From contig CAKSDC010000001.1 in NCBI GenBank assembly GCA_934444765.1, positions 186,001-250,000 of the forward strand: 64,000 nt of DNA, in the 5' to 3' direction. Position 1 is the stretch's first letter. The number at the start of each line of letters is the position of its first letter. Source of the stretch: an uncultured Oscillospiraceae bacterium. Its GTDB lineage: Bacteria; Bacillota; Clostridia; Oscillospirales; Ruminococcaceae. A program made the position numbers and the translations under genes. Below, piece after piece: positions 51,866 to 61,621 of the stretch. Under the pieces are notes generated by a model. It saw nothing but the letters and a program-made list of their open reading frames with translations, did no database searches and had not been told where the DNA came from.

Positions 51866-53944
51866 TTGTCGACGTTAGTTATAGTGGAGTCTCCTGCAAA
51901 GGCTAAGACTATACAAAAATATTTGGGTAACGATTATGAAGTGGTGGCTTCTATGGGTCACATTATAGACTTACCTAAGTCTAAAATAGGTGTGGATATA
52001 GAAAATAACTTTACACCAGTATATATCGAAATGAAAGGCAAAGAAGACGTTATCAAACTTCTAAAGAAAGAGGCTAAAAAGTGCGATAACATATATCTTG
52101 CTACTGACCCCGACAGAGAGGGCGAGGCTATCTCATGGCATATTGCTAATATGTTAAACCTAAACTTAGAAGACCCTAACAGAGTTACTTTTAATGAAAT
52201 CACTAAAAGCGGTGTCAAGGTGGGTATGGATAACCCCCGTAAAATAGATTTAGACTTAGTAAACGCTCAACAGACCAGAAGAATATTAGATAGAATAGTA
52301 GGCTACAAATTAAGTCCTTTTCTCTGGAAGAAGGTAAAGCGTGGCTTATCTGCTGGTAGAGTTCAATCTGTAGCAGTTAGACTGGTAGTAGATAGAGAAC
52401 TTGAAATTAGAGCCTTTAAACCTAAAGAGTATTGGTCTATAGACGGCACTTTTACCGCTCCACCAAGTAGAAAGGTATTTTCTGCAAAGTTGGTAGCCAT
52501 AAACGGTAAAAAACAAGAGATTAACAATGAAGAAGAGTCTAACGCAATACTTAAAAGTTTAGAGGGTGCAGAGTATACCATTTCCACCGTCAAAAAGCGT
52601 GTTACTAAAAAAAATCCTGCTCCACCATTTATAACTTCCACACTACAACAGGAAGCGTCCAGAAGAATGGGTTTTCAGGCTCGTAGAACGATGAAGACTG
52701 CTCAGGAACTATACGAAGGTATCGAAATAGAGGGCATAGGCTTGATAGGTTTAATCACTTATATGCGTACAGATAGTTTAAGAGTGTCCAAAGAGGCACA
52801 AGAACAGGCAAGCGAATACATCTTGCAAGTTTACGGAAAAGACTATCTACCAGATAAGCCAAGAGTATTTAAGACTAAAGCTAACGCTCAGGATGCCCAT
52901 GAGGCTATTAGACCTTCTATGCCACAACTTACTCCTGAAAAGGTTAAAAGTAGTCTAACTACTGACCAGTACAAGCTATACAAGTTGATTTGGGAGAGGT
53001 TTATAGCCAGTCAAATGGCTAACGCCCTATTGGATACCGTATCCGCAGATATACAGGCTAACGACTGTACGTTTAGAGCGTCGGGATACTCCGTAAAGTT
53101 CGACGGCTACACCGTACTATACGAAGAAAGCAAAGATACTAAGGACGAAGAAAACAACAAGGTACTACCTCCTTTAGAAGTAGGTCAAGTATTAAAGTTG
53201 AAAACCTTAGTAGGTAATCAGCACTTTACACAACCACCTTCAAGATATACCGAAGCTACTTTAATTAAGGCTCTTGAAGAGAACGGTATAGGTAGACCAA
53301 GTACTTACGCTCCTACTATTACTACTATAGTATCTAAGTTCTATGTGGAACGTGACGGCAAACAGTTAAAACCTACTGCTTTAGGTGAGGTCATAACCGA
53401 CCTAATGAAAGAACACTTCAAAAATATAGTAGACGTTAAGTTTACCGCTAAGATGGAAAGCAATCTTGATGAAGTGGAAAAGGGTAAAAAAGGTTGGATA
53501 GATACTCTAAACGTATTCTATGACGACTTCGCTAAAACCTTAGCTAAAGCTGAAAAGGCTATGGAAGGCAAAAGAGTTAAAATTCCTGATGAAACTACTG
53601 ACGTTATCTGTGACGTCTGTGGTAAGAATATGGTAATAAAGATTGGTAGGTTCGGAAAGTTTTTAGCTTGCCCAGGTTTCCCTGAATGTACTAACACCAA
53701 AAAGATAGTAGAGGCTACTAAAGGTACTTGTCCACTATGTGGCAAGAGAGTAGTAGCTAAAAAGTCCAAAAAGGGTAGAACCTTCTACGGTTGTGAAGGA
53801 TATCCCGACTGCAACTTTATGACTTGGTATACTCCTGTAGAAGATAAATGTCCTAAGTGTGGCAGTTCGCTATTTAAAAAAGGTGGAAAGAACGGAAAAC
53901 TACTCTGTGAAAAGCCTAACTGTGGCTATGAAAGGAGTTTATAG
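51866..53944 (+). CDS. topA: DNA topoisomerase I
   Basis: The 692-residue type IA topoisomerase relaxes negative supercoils. It starts at TTG 51866, nine bases after AAGGAG; an upstream TTG abuts that site. The Toprim domain begins VIVESPAKAKTI with DPDREGEAISWH, the active-site Tyr is about residue 299 in ITYMRTDSLR, and three C-terminal zinc-finger-like modules follow (CDVCGKNM, CPLCGKRV, CPKCGSSL). It is followed by trmFO four bases later, a common Firmicutes arrangement. Confidence 0.97.
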   Translation: MSTLVIVESPAKAKTIQKYLGNDYEVVASMGHIIDLPKSKIGVDIENNFTPVYIEMKGKEDVIKLLKKEAKKCDNIYLATDPDREGEAISWHIANMLNLNLEDPNRVTFNEITKSGVKVGMDNPRKIDLDLVNAQQTRRILDRIVGYKLSPFLWKKVKRGLSAGRVQSVAVRLVVDRELEIRAFKPKEYWSIDGTFTAPPSRKVFSAKLVAINGKKQEINNEEESNAILKSLEGAEYTISTVKKRVTKKNPAPPFITSTLQQEASRRMGFQARRTMKTAQELYEGIEIEGIGLIGLITYMRTDSLRVSKEAQEQASEYILQVYGKDYLPDKPRVFKTKANAQDAHEAIRPSMPQLTPEKVKSSLTTDQYKLYKLIWERFIASQMANALLDTVSADIQANDCTFRASGYSVKFDGYTVLYEESKDTKDEENNKVLPPLEVGQVLKLKTLVGNQHFTQPPSRYTEATLIKALEENGIGRPSTYAPTITTIVSKFYVERDGKQLKPTALGEVITDLMKEHFKNIVDVKFTAKMESNLDEVEKGKKGWIDTLNVFYDDFAKTLAKAEKAMEGKRVKIPDETTDVICDVCGKNMVIKIGRFGKFLACPGFPECTNTKKIVEATKGTCPLCGKRVVAKKSKKGRTFYGCEGYPDCNFMTWYTPVEDKCPKCGSSLFKKGGKNGKLLCEKPNCGYERSL

Positions 53945-53947
53945 TAT

Positions 53948-55258
53948 ATGGTAGTAAGTGTAATAGGTGGAGGTTTAGCAGGCTGTGAGGCTTCATGGCA
54001 ATTGGCTAACTATGGTATTCAAGTAAACCTATACGAAATGAAACCTGAAAAGTATACTCCTGCACATCACTATAAAAACCTATGTGAGTTAGTATGTTCC
54101 AATTCGCTAAAAGCGTCACGTTTAGAGAGTTCTGCTGGTCTGTTGAAAGCTGAAATGGAACGTTTAGGCTCTATAACAGTACCTTGTGCAAAGGCTACTT
54201 CTGTAGAGGCTGGCGGAGCTTTAGCAGTGGATAGAGAAAAGTTTTCCGACTTAGTAACCGAAAAGATAAAGTCTAATCCGCTAATACACGTAGTGGAAGA
54301 GGAAGTATTAGAAGTTCCTAAGGGACAGAACGTTATAATAGCTACAGGTCCTTTAACTGCTGGAGCGTTGGCAGACTCTATTAAGTCACTATGTGGGGAC
54401 TATCTTAGCTTTTTTGACTCTGCTTCTCCTATAGTCACGTTCGATAGTTTGGATAAAGACTTGGTATTTTTTGCCTCACGTTACGATAGGGGCGACGCTG
54501 ACTATATAAACTGTCCTATGAACCAAGAGGAATACGAGGCTTTTTATAACGCTTTGGTATCTGCTGAAACCGTTAAACTGAAAGAGTTCGAAACTACCAC
54601 TTTTAAAGTCTATGAAGGTTGTATGCCTATAGAAGTAATAGCTAAACGTGGTGCTGATACTATGCGTTTTGGACCTTTAAAGCCTGTAGGTCTAAAAGAC
54701 CCTCGTACAGATAGAAGACCTTATGCAGTAGTTCAGCTTAGAAAAGAAAACAAAGAGGGTACTCTGTACAACTTAGTAGGATTTCAAACTAACTTAAAGT
54801 TCGGCGAGCAAAAACGAGTATTTTCTATGATTACTGGTCTACAAAATGCCGAGTTTGTAAGATATGGTGTAATGCACCGAAACTCTTTTATAGATAGTCC
54901 AAGACTACTAAACAGTAACTTTTCTTTGAAGAGTGACCCTAATGTGTACTTTGCAGGTCAGATTACTGGTGTAGAAGGCTATATGGAAAGTGCCATGAGT
55001 GGTATTATAGCAGGTCATAGTATGGCAAGAAGACTATTAAATAAACCTCAAATAGTGTTACCTTTGGATACTATGTGTGGTGCTATGTGTAACTATATCA
55101 GCGATACCTATATTAAAGACTTTCAACCTATGGGTAGTAACATGGGTATACTTCCTGAACTTCCTGTACGTATTAAGGATAAAAAGTTAAAGTATGCCGA
55201 ATATTCAAAGCGTGCATTAGCGTCCTTAGAAGAGGCACTATCAAAAGTAGGTCTATAG
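53948..55258 (+). CDS. trmFO: Folate/FAD-dependent tRNA m5U54 methyltransferase
   Basis: TrmFO makes 5-methyluridine 54 in the T-loop of tRNAs, with methylenetetrahydrofolate as donor. The N-terminal FAD-binding motif VIGGGLAGCEASWQLA, the ELVCSNSLKASRL segment, and the GFQTNLKFGEQKRVF and GQITGVEGYMESAMSG motifs define it, at 436 residues. Both catalytic Cys candidates (in LCELVCSNS and VYEGCMPIEV) are present. It is cotranscribed with topA. Confidence 0.97.
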   Translation: MVVSVIGGGLAGCEASWQLANYGIQVNLYEMKPEKYTPAHHYKNLCELVCSNSLKASRLESSAGLLKAEMERLGSITVPCAKATSVEAGGALAVDREKFSDLVTEKIKSNPLIHVVEEEVLEVPKGQNVIIATGPLTAGALADSIKSLCGDYLSFFDSASPIVTFDSLDKDLVFFASRYDRGDADYINCPMNQEEYEAFYNALVSAETVKLKEFETTTFKVYEGCMPIEVIAKRGADTMRFGPLKPVGLKDPRTDRRPYAVVQLRKENKEGTLYNLVGFQTNLKFGEQKRVFSMITGLQNAEFVRYGVMHRNSFIDSPRLLNSNFSLKSDPNVYFAGQITGVEGYMESAMSGIIAGHSMARRLLNKPQIVLPLDTMCGAMCNYISDTYIKDFQPMGSNMGILPELPVRIKDKKLKYAEYSKRALASLEEALSKVGL

Positions 55259-55292
55259 ATATTAAAATATTTTTTGAAAGGACTTTTTGCTT

Positions 55293-56273
55293 ATGAAGAT
55301 TATAGTAGACGCATTCGGTGGCGATAATTCTCCATTAGCCGTTATTCAGGGTAGTGCCGATGCTGTTAAAGACTTCGGTATTACAGTAATACTATCTGGT
55401 GATGAGGCTAAGATTAAACAGGTCGCTAAAGATAACAACGTAAGTCTAAACGGCATAGAGATTATACATTCACCTTCGGTTATAGACATTCACGAAGAAC
55501 CTACAAGCATACTAAAACAACACCGAGATTGCTCTATGGCGGTAGGACTTCAAGCGTTGGCAGACGATAAGGGCGACGCATTCGTGTGTGCTGGCAGTAC
55601 GGGAGCTTTGATAGTAGGTGCTACTTTTATAGCTAAACGTATGAAAGGCATTAAACGTCCTGCATTAGCTCCAGTGATGCCTTCGGAGAGTAACTACTTT
55701 ATGCTATTAGATGCTGGTGCTAATACCGATTGTAGACCTGAATTTTTGGTTCAGTTTGCTATTATGGGTACTGCGTATATGAAAAACGTTATGGGATATC
55801 AAAATCCACGAGTAGGATTACTGAACATAGGTGCAGAAGATACCAAAGGTAGAGAATTAGAAGTTGAAGCGTACAAGCTATTAAAACAAGCACCTATCAA
55901 CTTTGCAGGCAACTGTGAGGCAAGGGATATTCCAAGTGGTAAGTTTGACGTAATAGTCTCCGACGGCTTTACTGGTAACATAGCATTAAAACTCTATGAG
56001 GGTATGGCTAAGTTCTTTGGTAACGAACTTAAGTCTATACTAACCAGTAGTTTAAAGTCTAAAATAGGAGCGTTATTCCTATTAGACAGAGTAAACGAAT
56101 TTAAGGCTAAAGTAGACTACAAAGAAGTCGGTGGAGCAGTACTGCTTGGAATTTCTAAACCAGTAATTAAGGCTCATGGCAGTTCGGACGCAAGGGCATT
56201 CTATAATGCTATTAGACAAGCTAAACAGTGTATCGACGGCAAAATTATCGACACTATTAAAGATAATATATAA
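55293..56273 (+). CDS. plsX: Phosphate acyltransferase PlsX
   Basis: PlsX forms acyl-phosphate from acyl-ACP and phosphate, the donor for PlsY (33795). The N-terminus IIVDAFGGDNSP, the PSVIDIHEEPTS segment, CAGSTGALIVGATF and VSDGFTGNIALK are characteristic. I chose the ATG at 55293 after AAAGGA; a TTG two codons earlier is less likely. Length 326 residues. In most Firmicutes acpP lies between plsX and rnc; here rnc follows directly. Confidence 0.97.
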   Translation: MKIIVDAFGGDNSPLAVIQGSADAVKDFGITVILSGDEAKIKQVAKDNNVSLNGIEIIHSPSVIDIHEEPTSILKQHRDCSMAVGLQALADDKGDAFVCAGSTGALIVGATFIAKRMKGIKRPALAPVMPSESNYFMLLDAGANTDCRPEFLVQFAIMGTAYMKNVMGYQNPRVGLLNIGAEDTKGRELEVEAYKLLKQAPINFAGNCEARDIPSGKFDVIVSDGFTGNIALKLYEGMAKFFGNELKSILTSSLKSKIGALFLLDRVNEFKAKVDYKEVGGAVLLGISKPVIKAHGSSDARAFYNAIRQAKQCIDGKIIDTIKDNI

Positions 56274-56302
56274 AGTTAGAATATAGTTAGGAGTGGTACT
56301 TT

Positions 56303-57013
56303 ATGACATCTGATATTGATATTAACGCTATTAAAGAGTTTCAAAAAATTATAGGCTATACCTACAACAACGAAAGTCTATTAATAGAAGCTCTTACCCA
56401 TTCTTCATTTGCTAACGAAAGCAAGAAGAATAGAAAGAATAACGAACGTCTTGAATTTTTGGGCGATAGTGTACTATCGTTAGTAGTATCTAAGCATCTG
56501 TTTAAGCACTATAAACATCTACCAGAAGGCGAACTTACCAAAATTAGAGCCTCTTTAGTGTGCGAAAAGGCACTGTTCGAGTTTGCAAAGACTATCCACT
56601 TAGGAGAGTACATTCTATTGGGTAAGGGAGAAGAACACACTGGAGGCAGAGAACGACCTTCCATAGTATCCGACGCTTTTGAAGCCGTAATAGCTTCTAT
56701 GTATTTAGACGGCGGTTTTGAACCCGTTGAAAAGTATATTCTTGGATTTGTACCTAAAGATATTAAAAGTAATCCTGTAGTTTTCAACGACTTCAAAACT
56801 GTACTACAAGAGGTTATACAAAAAAATCCTGAAGAACGTGTTGAGTATGTATTGGTAGAAGAAAACGGTCCAGAACATAGCAAGGCTTTTGTAGTAAACG
56901 TATGTTTAAATAGCAACGTAATAGGCACTGGTTGTGCTAAGAGCAAAAAGGAGGCGGAACAGTTAGCCGCTAAAGAGGCTTTACACTTAATGGGTTATGA
57001 CATTGCACAATAA
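56303..57013 (+). CDS. rnc: Ribonuclease III
   Basis: RNase III cuts double-stranded RNA during rRNA and mRNA maturation. The nuclease signature NERLEFLGDSVLSLVV and the second acidic cluster (SDAFEAVIASMYLD) hold the metal ligands. A double-stranded RNA-binding domain fills residues 155-235 (DFKTVLQEVIQ...KSKKEAEQLAAKEAL). Length 236. GGAGTG precedes the ATG. Confidence 0.97.
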   Translation: MTSDIDINAIKEFQKIIGYTYNNESLLIEALTHSSFANESKKNRKNNERLEFLGDSVLSLVVSKHLFKHYKHLPEGELTKIRASLVCEKALFEFAKTIHLGEYILLGKGEEHTGGRERPSIVSDAFEAVIASMYLDGGFEPVEKYILGFVPKDIKSNPVVFNDFKTVLQEVIQKNPEERVEYVLVEENGPEHSKAFVVNVCLNSNVIGTGCAKSKKEAEQLAAKEALHLMGYDIAQ

Positions 57014-57998
57014 TATATCTATATTCGTTGCACACGTAGGGTGTCCGAACGTGTGTAGCTTTTGTAATCAGCATACTATTAGCGGAAGTCAAAAAGCACC
57101 TACTACTTTAGAAGTGGACGCTATATGTAAAGAGGCTTTTCAACGCATAAAAGATAAGTCTAATACCGAAATAGCGTTTTTTGGTGGAAGTTTTACCGCT
57201 ATAGAACCTAACTATATGCTATCCTTGTTACAAGTGGTACAAAAGTACATCGGTAATGGTGGATTTTATGGTATTAGAGTATCCACACGTCCAGACTGCA
57301 TATCTAAAGAAGTTTTGGAAGTACTAAAACAGTATCATGTAACTTCTATAGAGTTAGGCTGTCAAAGTATGTGCGACGACGTTCTTACTGCTAATAAACG
57401 TGGACATACCACTAAAGACGTATACCACGCTTGCGACCTTATTAGACAGTACGATTTTGAACTTGGTCTACAAATGATGGTAGGTCTGTACAAGAGTACT
57501 ATACAAGATGAATACTATACGGCTAATCAAATAGTAGCTTTAAAACCTGATACCGTTAGAATATATCCAGTATGTGTTCTAAAAGGTACTGAATTAGCAG
57601 AACTATATCTAAAAGGGGAGTATACTCTATACGATATGGATACTATTATAGACGTATGTTGCAACTTACTACTAAAGTTCGATAGTAACGATATCAAGGT
57701 GATAAAGTGTGGTCTTCACGCCTCCGAAATGGTGGAAACCGACTTAGTAGCGGGTTACTATCATCCAGCTTTTAGAGAACTCTGTGAAAGTAGAATATAT
57801 CGTAAAAGTATTCAGTCTATTATAGAGTTAAATCCAAACCTTAAACACTATAGCATAGTAGTATCTAACCGATACATCAGCATGGCTAAAGGACAGAAAA
57901 AGTCTAACGTACAATACTTTAAAGATATGGGAATAAGTGTTTCAATTAAAGGTTCAGAGGGTTTAAACAAGTACGAAACTAACTTGGAAGTAGAATAA
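56997..57998 (+). CDS. Radical SAM protein, ELP3-like
   Basis: The CPNVCSFCNQ motif (Cys-x3-Cys-x2-Cys) binds the 4Fe-4S cluster for S-adenosylmethionine cleavage. FFGGSFTAIEPNYM and GIRVSTRPDCI place it among ELP3/YhcC-like radical SAM proteins often found between rnc and smc in Clostridia. The 333-residue protein ends in a region rich in His and Tyr without a further domain. The ATG at 56997 overlaps the rnc end by 17 bases; a TTG two codons later is possible. Its substrate is unknown; an RNA modification role is inferred from neighbours. Confidence 0.9.
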   Translation: MTLHNNISIFVAHVGCPNVCSFCNQHTISGSQKAPTTLEVDAICKEAFQRIKDKSNTEIAFFGGSFTAIEPNYMLSLLQVVQKYIGNGGFYGIRVSTRPDCISKEVLEVLKQYHVTSIELGCQSMCDDVLTANKRGHTTKDVYHACDLIRQYDFELGLQMMVGLYKSTIQDEYYTANQIVALKPDTVRIYPVCVLKGTELAELYLKGEYTLYDMDTIIDVCCNLLLKFDSNDIKVIKCGLHASEMVETDLVAGYYHPAFRELCESRIYRKSIQSIIELNPNLKHYSIVVSNRYISMAKGQKKSNVQYFKDMGISVSIKGSEGLNKYETNLEVE

Positions 57999-58027
57999 AT
58001 ATCGAGTAAAAGGATTATTATGTATAT

Positions 58028-61000
58028 ATGCGTTTAAAATCTTTACAGTTGCAGGGGTTTAAGTCGTTCCCTGATAAGATAGAACTTACTTTTGATGACG
58101 GCTTAACTGCCGTGGTAGGTCCTAACGGTAGTGGAAAGAGTAATATTGGTGATGCCGTACGTTGGGTACTTGGTGAACAGTCAAGTAAAAACCTTAGAGG
58201 TAACAAAATGGAAGACGTTATCTTTGCAGGAACTAAGTCACGTAATGCAAGTGGTTTTGCCTCTGTTACTCTAACTATAGATAATACCGATAGAGGTCTT
58301 GAAGTGGATAGCGACACGGTGTCGGTTAATAGAAAACTGTTCCGTAGTGGTGATAGTGAGTACTCTATTAATGGCAAATCGGTACGATTAAAGGATATCA
58401 GCGAACTGTTTATGGATACTGGTCTTGGTCGTGATGGTTATTCTATTATAGGTCAGGGCAGAATATCCGAAATAGTCAGTGCTAAGAGTTCCGAACGTAG
58501 AGAAATATTTGAAGAGGCTTCTGGTATTTCTAAGTTTAAGTACAAAAAGGTAGAGGCACAAAGAAAACTTGACCTTGCAGAAGAAAATATAGTTCGACTA
58601 AATGACATAGTATCAGAACTTGAAAGTAGGTTAGAACCTTTAAAAGTTCAATCCGAAAAGGCTAAACAGTACTTAGTACTCGCTGAAAGACGCAAAAGTA
58701 TAGAAGTATCAGTATGGCTATTTAAAATTAACGACCTACGCTATGCTTTAGAGGGGCTTAAAGAACGTATCAATATAGCTAACTCTCAATACACCACCTT
58801 AGAGGCTAAAGTAGAAGATAGTGAACTTGAAATTCAAAACAAGTACTCTAAAATGCAAGAAAGCTCGGCTAAGGTTGACGACCTGCAAACTGAAATATTA
58901 CGCTCACAACAGAAAGCCTCTAACAGTCAATCGGAAGTGGCAGTATATAAAAATGATATTCAACACGCTGAACAGAAACTTGAAGAACTAAACCGTTCCA
59001 TTAAAGATAGCGATACTATTAAAGATAGTCTATCTAAAAAGATTGAAAGTCTTAATAACGATATAGCTACTTTAAGTAACGATTTAGAAGTGCTATCTAA
59101 AGACATACTACTAAAAGACGATACTATATCTACTTTAAAAACTTCCATGGATACTTTAGAACTAAAAAATACTAACGTATCCAACAGTATAGAAGAAGTA
59201 AACGGTAGCATACATCAAAACCGCTTGATAGTCACTTCCTGTGAAACTACCATACAAGAGGCTACTCTACAACTTAATACTTTAGACGACCACGCTAAAG
59301 AGTTAGAGGCTATCTGTAATGGGTATCTATTAGATGCCGAAAACGTAAAGTCGAAGATTGCAGAGTGTTCTAACTTAGATACAGAACTGAATAACAGACT
59401 ATCTGGCTTTGAAAGACTACTATCTAACAAGAGTGAAAAGTTAAAAGAACTTAATAGTAACTATCAAACTAATTCGCTAAGTATTAAGGATAGTCAGCAT
59501 AGAGTTAAAATACTTACAGACTTAGAAGACTCTATGGAAGGTTTTTCAAAGTCCGTTAAACTGATATTCAAGGCAGTAGAAAGAGGACAGTTGAACGGAG
59601 TATTCGGAACGGTAGCTAAACTATTCACTACTAAAAATGAATATACTACCGCTATAGAAACTGCCCTTGGTGGTACTATGCAGAACATAATAGTTCAAAA
59701 TGAAGACGTTGCAAAACGTTGCATCAGATACTTACACGATATCAACGGTGGTAGAGCTACTTTTTTACCAACTACTTCGATTAGTGCAAAAGATTTTAAC
59801 GTTCCTAACCTATCCAATGAGTTTGGCTATGTGGATATGGCTAATAACTTAGTATCCTGTGATAGTGCATTCGATAATATTAAAAGCAGTCTATTAGGCA
59901 GAATAGTAGTAATGGAAAGTATAGACTGTGCTACTGTTACCGCTAAAAAGTTCGGTTATAGGTTTAAGATAGTCACTTTAGACGGTCAAGTAGTAAATGC
60001 AGGAGGTTCATTTACTGGAGGTTCGGCAGTACATTCAGGGGGAATATTCTCTCGTAAGGTTGAAATAGATACTATTAACTCTCAGTTAGTGGAACTTTTG
60101 CGTACTCAAGAGGCTTTAGTTAGTGAGCGTAACGACTTGCAATCTGAAGTGGATAGTATAGATACTAACACGGTATCTTTAAGACAGCAGATATTCGATA
60201 ATAGAACTGATAAGGTTCAGTTGGAGGCAGAGTATAAACGTCTATTAGATACCGCTAAGCAGTTACAAGATACTATTAACTCTAACGATAGTCAAAATAG
60301 TGTGCTAACTGAAAAGATTAATACTTCTACTGAAAAGTTACAAGTTGCCAATGACGTTCTAAAGACGCTATCCAGTAAGTTGGATAGTCTAAAGTTGGAA
60401 CTTCAAGAAACGCTATCCAATAAGGAAACGTTGAATACACAACATTCTAACTTAGTACAACGAGTATATAGTCTTAGAGTGTTAGAGGCTGAACGTTCTA
60501 AAGACTTGCTTAACTTTAAAGCTACTTTGAACTCTACTATAGAAGAACTTTCTAACGTGGATAGTAACTTAGAAAGAGTATCTAAAGAGATAGCTATTCA
60601 AAAAGATACTATCGAAAGTAGAAAAAAGTCTATTCAAGATAGCGAAACTTTAGAAAAGGCTCTATCCGAAAAGATAGTATCTTTAAAAGGAGAAGTTTCT
60701 AAGTGGCAAGCAGTACACCGTCAGTATGAACAGGAAGTAACCACTATTAGAATGGCTTTAAAATCGGTTAATGAGGACAAAGAAAAACTTTCAAGGGAGT
60801 TAATAAGGCTTGAAGAACGTAAGAATACTACTCAACGGGACTATGATGACCTAATAGCACAACTATTCGACGTATATGAAATGACTTTTTCGGAAGCAGA
60901 AGAGTTTGCCTCTAAAGTTAAGATAGTAGACGTTAAATCTGCTCAACGTGAACTGGTGGATATCAAGAGTAGTATTAAATCTTTAGGACACGTAAACGTA

Positions 61001-61597
61001 TCCGCTATAGATGAGTACAAGGAAGTATCGGAACGCTACTCTTTTATGAACGAACAGTTGGACGATACTAAAAAGTCTAAACTGGAACTTGAAAAGATTA
61101 TAGCTAACCTTACTAACAGTATGAAGTCTACTTTTACCGAAAACTTCTATAAGATTAACGAACACTTTAAACAGATATTCGTTGAACTGTTCGGTGGTGG
61201 TAGTGCTGAGTTAGTACTAACCGATACCGAAGACGTTCTAAACTGTGGTATAGAAATAGTAGTAGCTCCCCCTGGAAAAGTTATTAAAAACTTAATATCG
61301 TTATCTGGTGGAGAACAAGCCTTTGTAGCTATAGCTATCTACTTTGCCATACTAAAGGTTAAGCCTTCGCCATTCTGCATACTGGACGAAATAGACGCTC
61401 CTTTAGATGAAGTAAACGTTCGTAAGTATGCGGTGTATCTACATAGGTATTTAGAACATACTCAATTTATAGTAGTAACTCATAGACGTGGCACTATGGA
61501 AAGTGCTAACGTACTATATGGAGTTACTATGCAAAAAGATGGCGTTTCTAAGTTGCTTAAAATGGAACAGAAAGACGTTCCTACTCAAAACTTTTAG
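58028..61597 (+). CDS. smc: Chromosome partition protein SMC
   Basis: SMC compacts and resolves chromosomes with ScpA and ScpB. The head ATPase has Walker A GPNGSGKSN (about residues 32-40) at the N-terminus and signature LSGGEQA with Walker B FCILDEIDAPLDE near the C-terminus. Two long coiled coils flank a hinge at about residues 520-660 (VFGTVAKLFT...FTGGSAVHSGG). Length 1189, the family norm. A tiny five-codon frame at 58020 overlaps the start but RLKSLQLQGFKSF is the conserved N-terminus. Confidence 0.98.
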   Translation: MRLKSLQLQGFKSFPDKIELTFDDGLTAVVGPNGSGKSNIGDAVRWVLGEQSSKNLRGNKMEDVIFAGTKSRNASGFASVTLTIDNTDRGLEVDSDTVSVNRKLFRSGDSEYSINGKSVRLKDISELFMDTGLGRDGYSIIGQGRISEIVSAKSSERREIFEEASGISKFKYKKVEAQRKLDLAEENIVRLNDIVSELESRLEPLKVQSEKAKQYLVLAERRKSIEVSVWLFKINDLRYALEGLKERINIANSQYTTLEAKVEDSELEIQNKYSKMQESSAKVDDLQTEILRSQQKASNSQSEVAVYKNDIQHAEQKLEELNRSIKDSDTIKDSLSKKIESLNNDIATLSNDLEVLSKDILLKDDTISTLKTSMDTLELKNTNVSNSIEEVNGSIHQNRLIVTSCETTIQEATLQLNTLDDHAKELEAICNGYLLDAENVKSKIAECSNLDTELNNRLSGFERLLSNKSEKLKELNSNYQTNSLSIKDSQHRVKILTDLEDSMEGFSKSVKLIFKAVERGQLNGVFGTVAKLFTTKNEYTTAIETALGGTMQNIIVQNEDVAKRCIRYLHDINGGRATFLPTTSISAKDFNVPNLSNEFGYVDMANNLVSCDSAFDNIKSSLLGRIVVMESIDCATVTAKKFGYRFKIVTLDGQVVNAGGSFTGGSAVHSGGIFSRKVEIDTINSQLVELLRTQEALVSERNDLQSEVDSIDTNTVSLRQQIFDNRTDKVQLEAEYKRLLDTAKQLQDTINSNDSQNSVLTEKINTSTEKLQVANDVLKTLSSKLDSLKLELQETLSNKETLNTQHSNLVQRVYSLRVLEAERSKDLLNFKATLNSTIEELSNVDSNLERVSKEIAIQKDTIESRKKSIQDSETLEKALSEKIVSLKGEVSKWQAVHRQYEQEVTTIRMALKSVNEDKEKLSRELIRLEERKNTTQRDYDDLIAQLFDVYEMTFSEAEEFASKVKIVDVKSAQRELVDIKSSIKSLGHVNVSAIDEYKEVSERYSFMNEQLDDTKKSKLELEKIIANLTNSMKSTFTENFYKINEHFKQIFVELFGGGSAELVLTDTEDVLNCGIEIVVAPPGKVIKNLISLSGGEQAFVAIAIYFAILKVKPSPFCILDEIDAPLDEVNVRKYAVYLHRYLEHTQFIVVTHRRGTMESANVLYGVTMQKDGVSKLLKMEQKDVPTQNF

Positions 61598-61621
61598 ACT
61601 ATTTTAAAAGGAGATTGTATT

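Noticed and set aside
56509..56946. Minus-strand frame of about 145 codons
   Set aside because: It mirrors the conserved rnc coding sequence and has no start signals.
58020..58037. Five-codon frame overlapping the smc start as a leader peptide
   Set aside because: It is so short that it is expected by chance; the SMC N-terminus is unambiguous.
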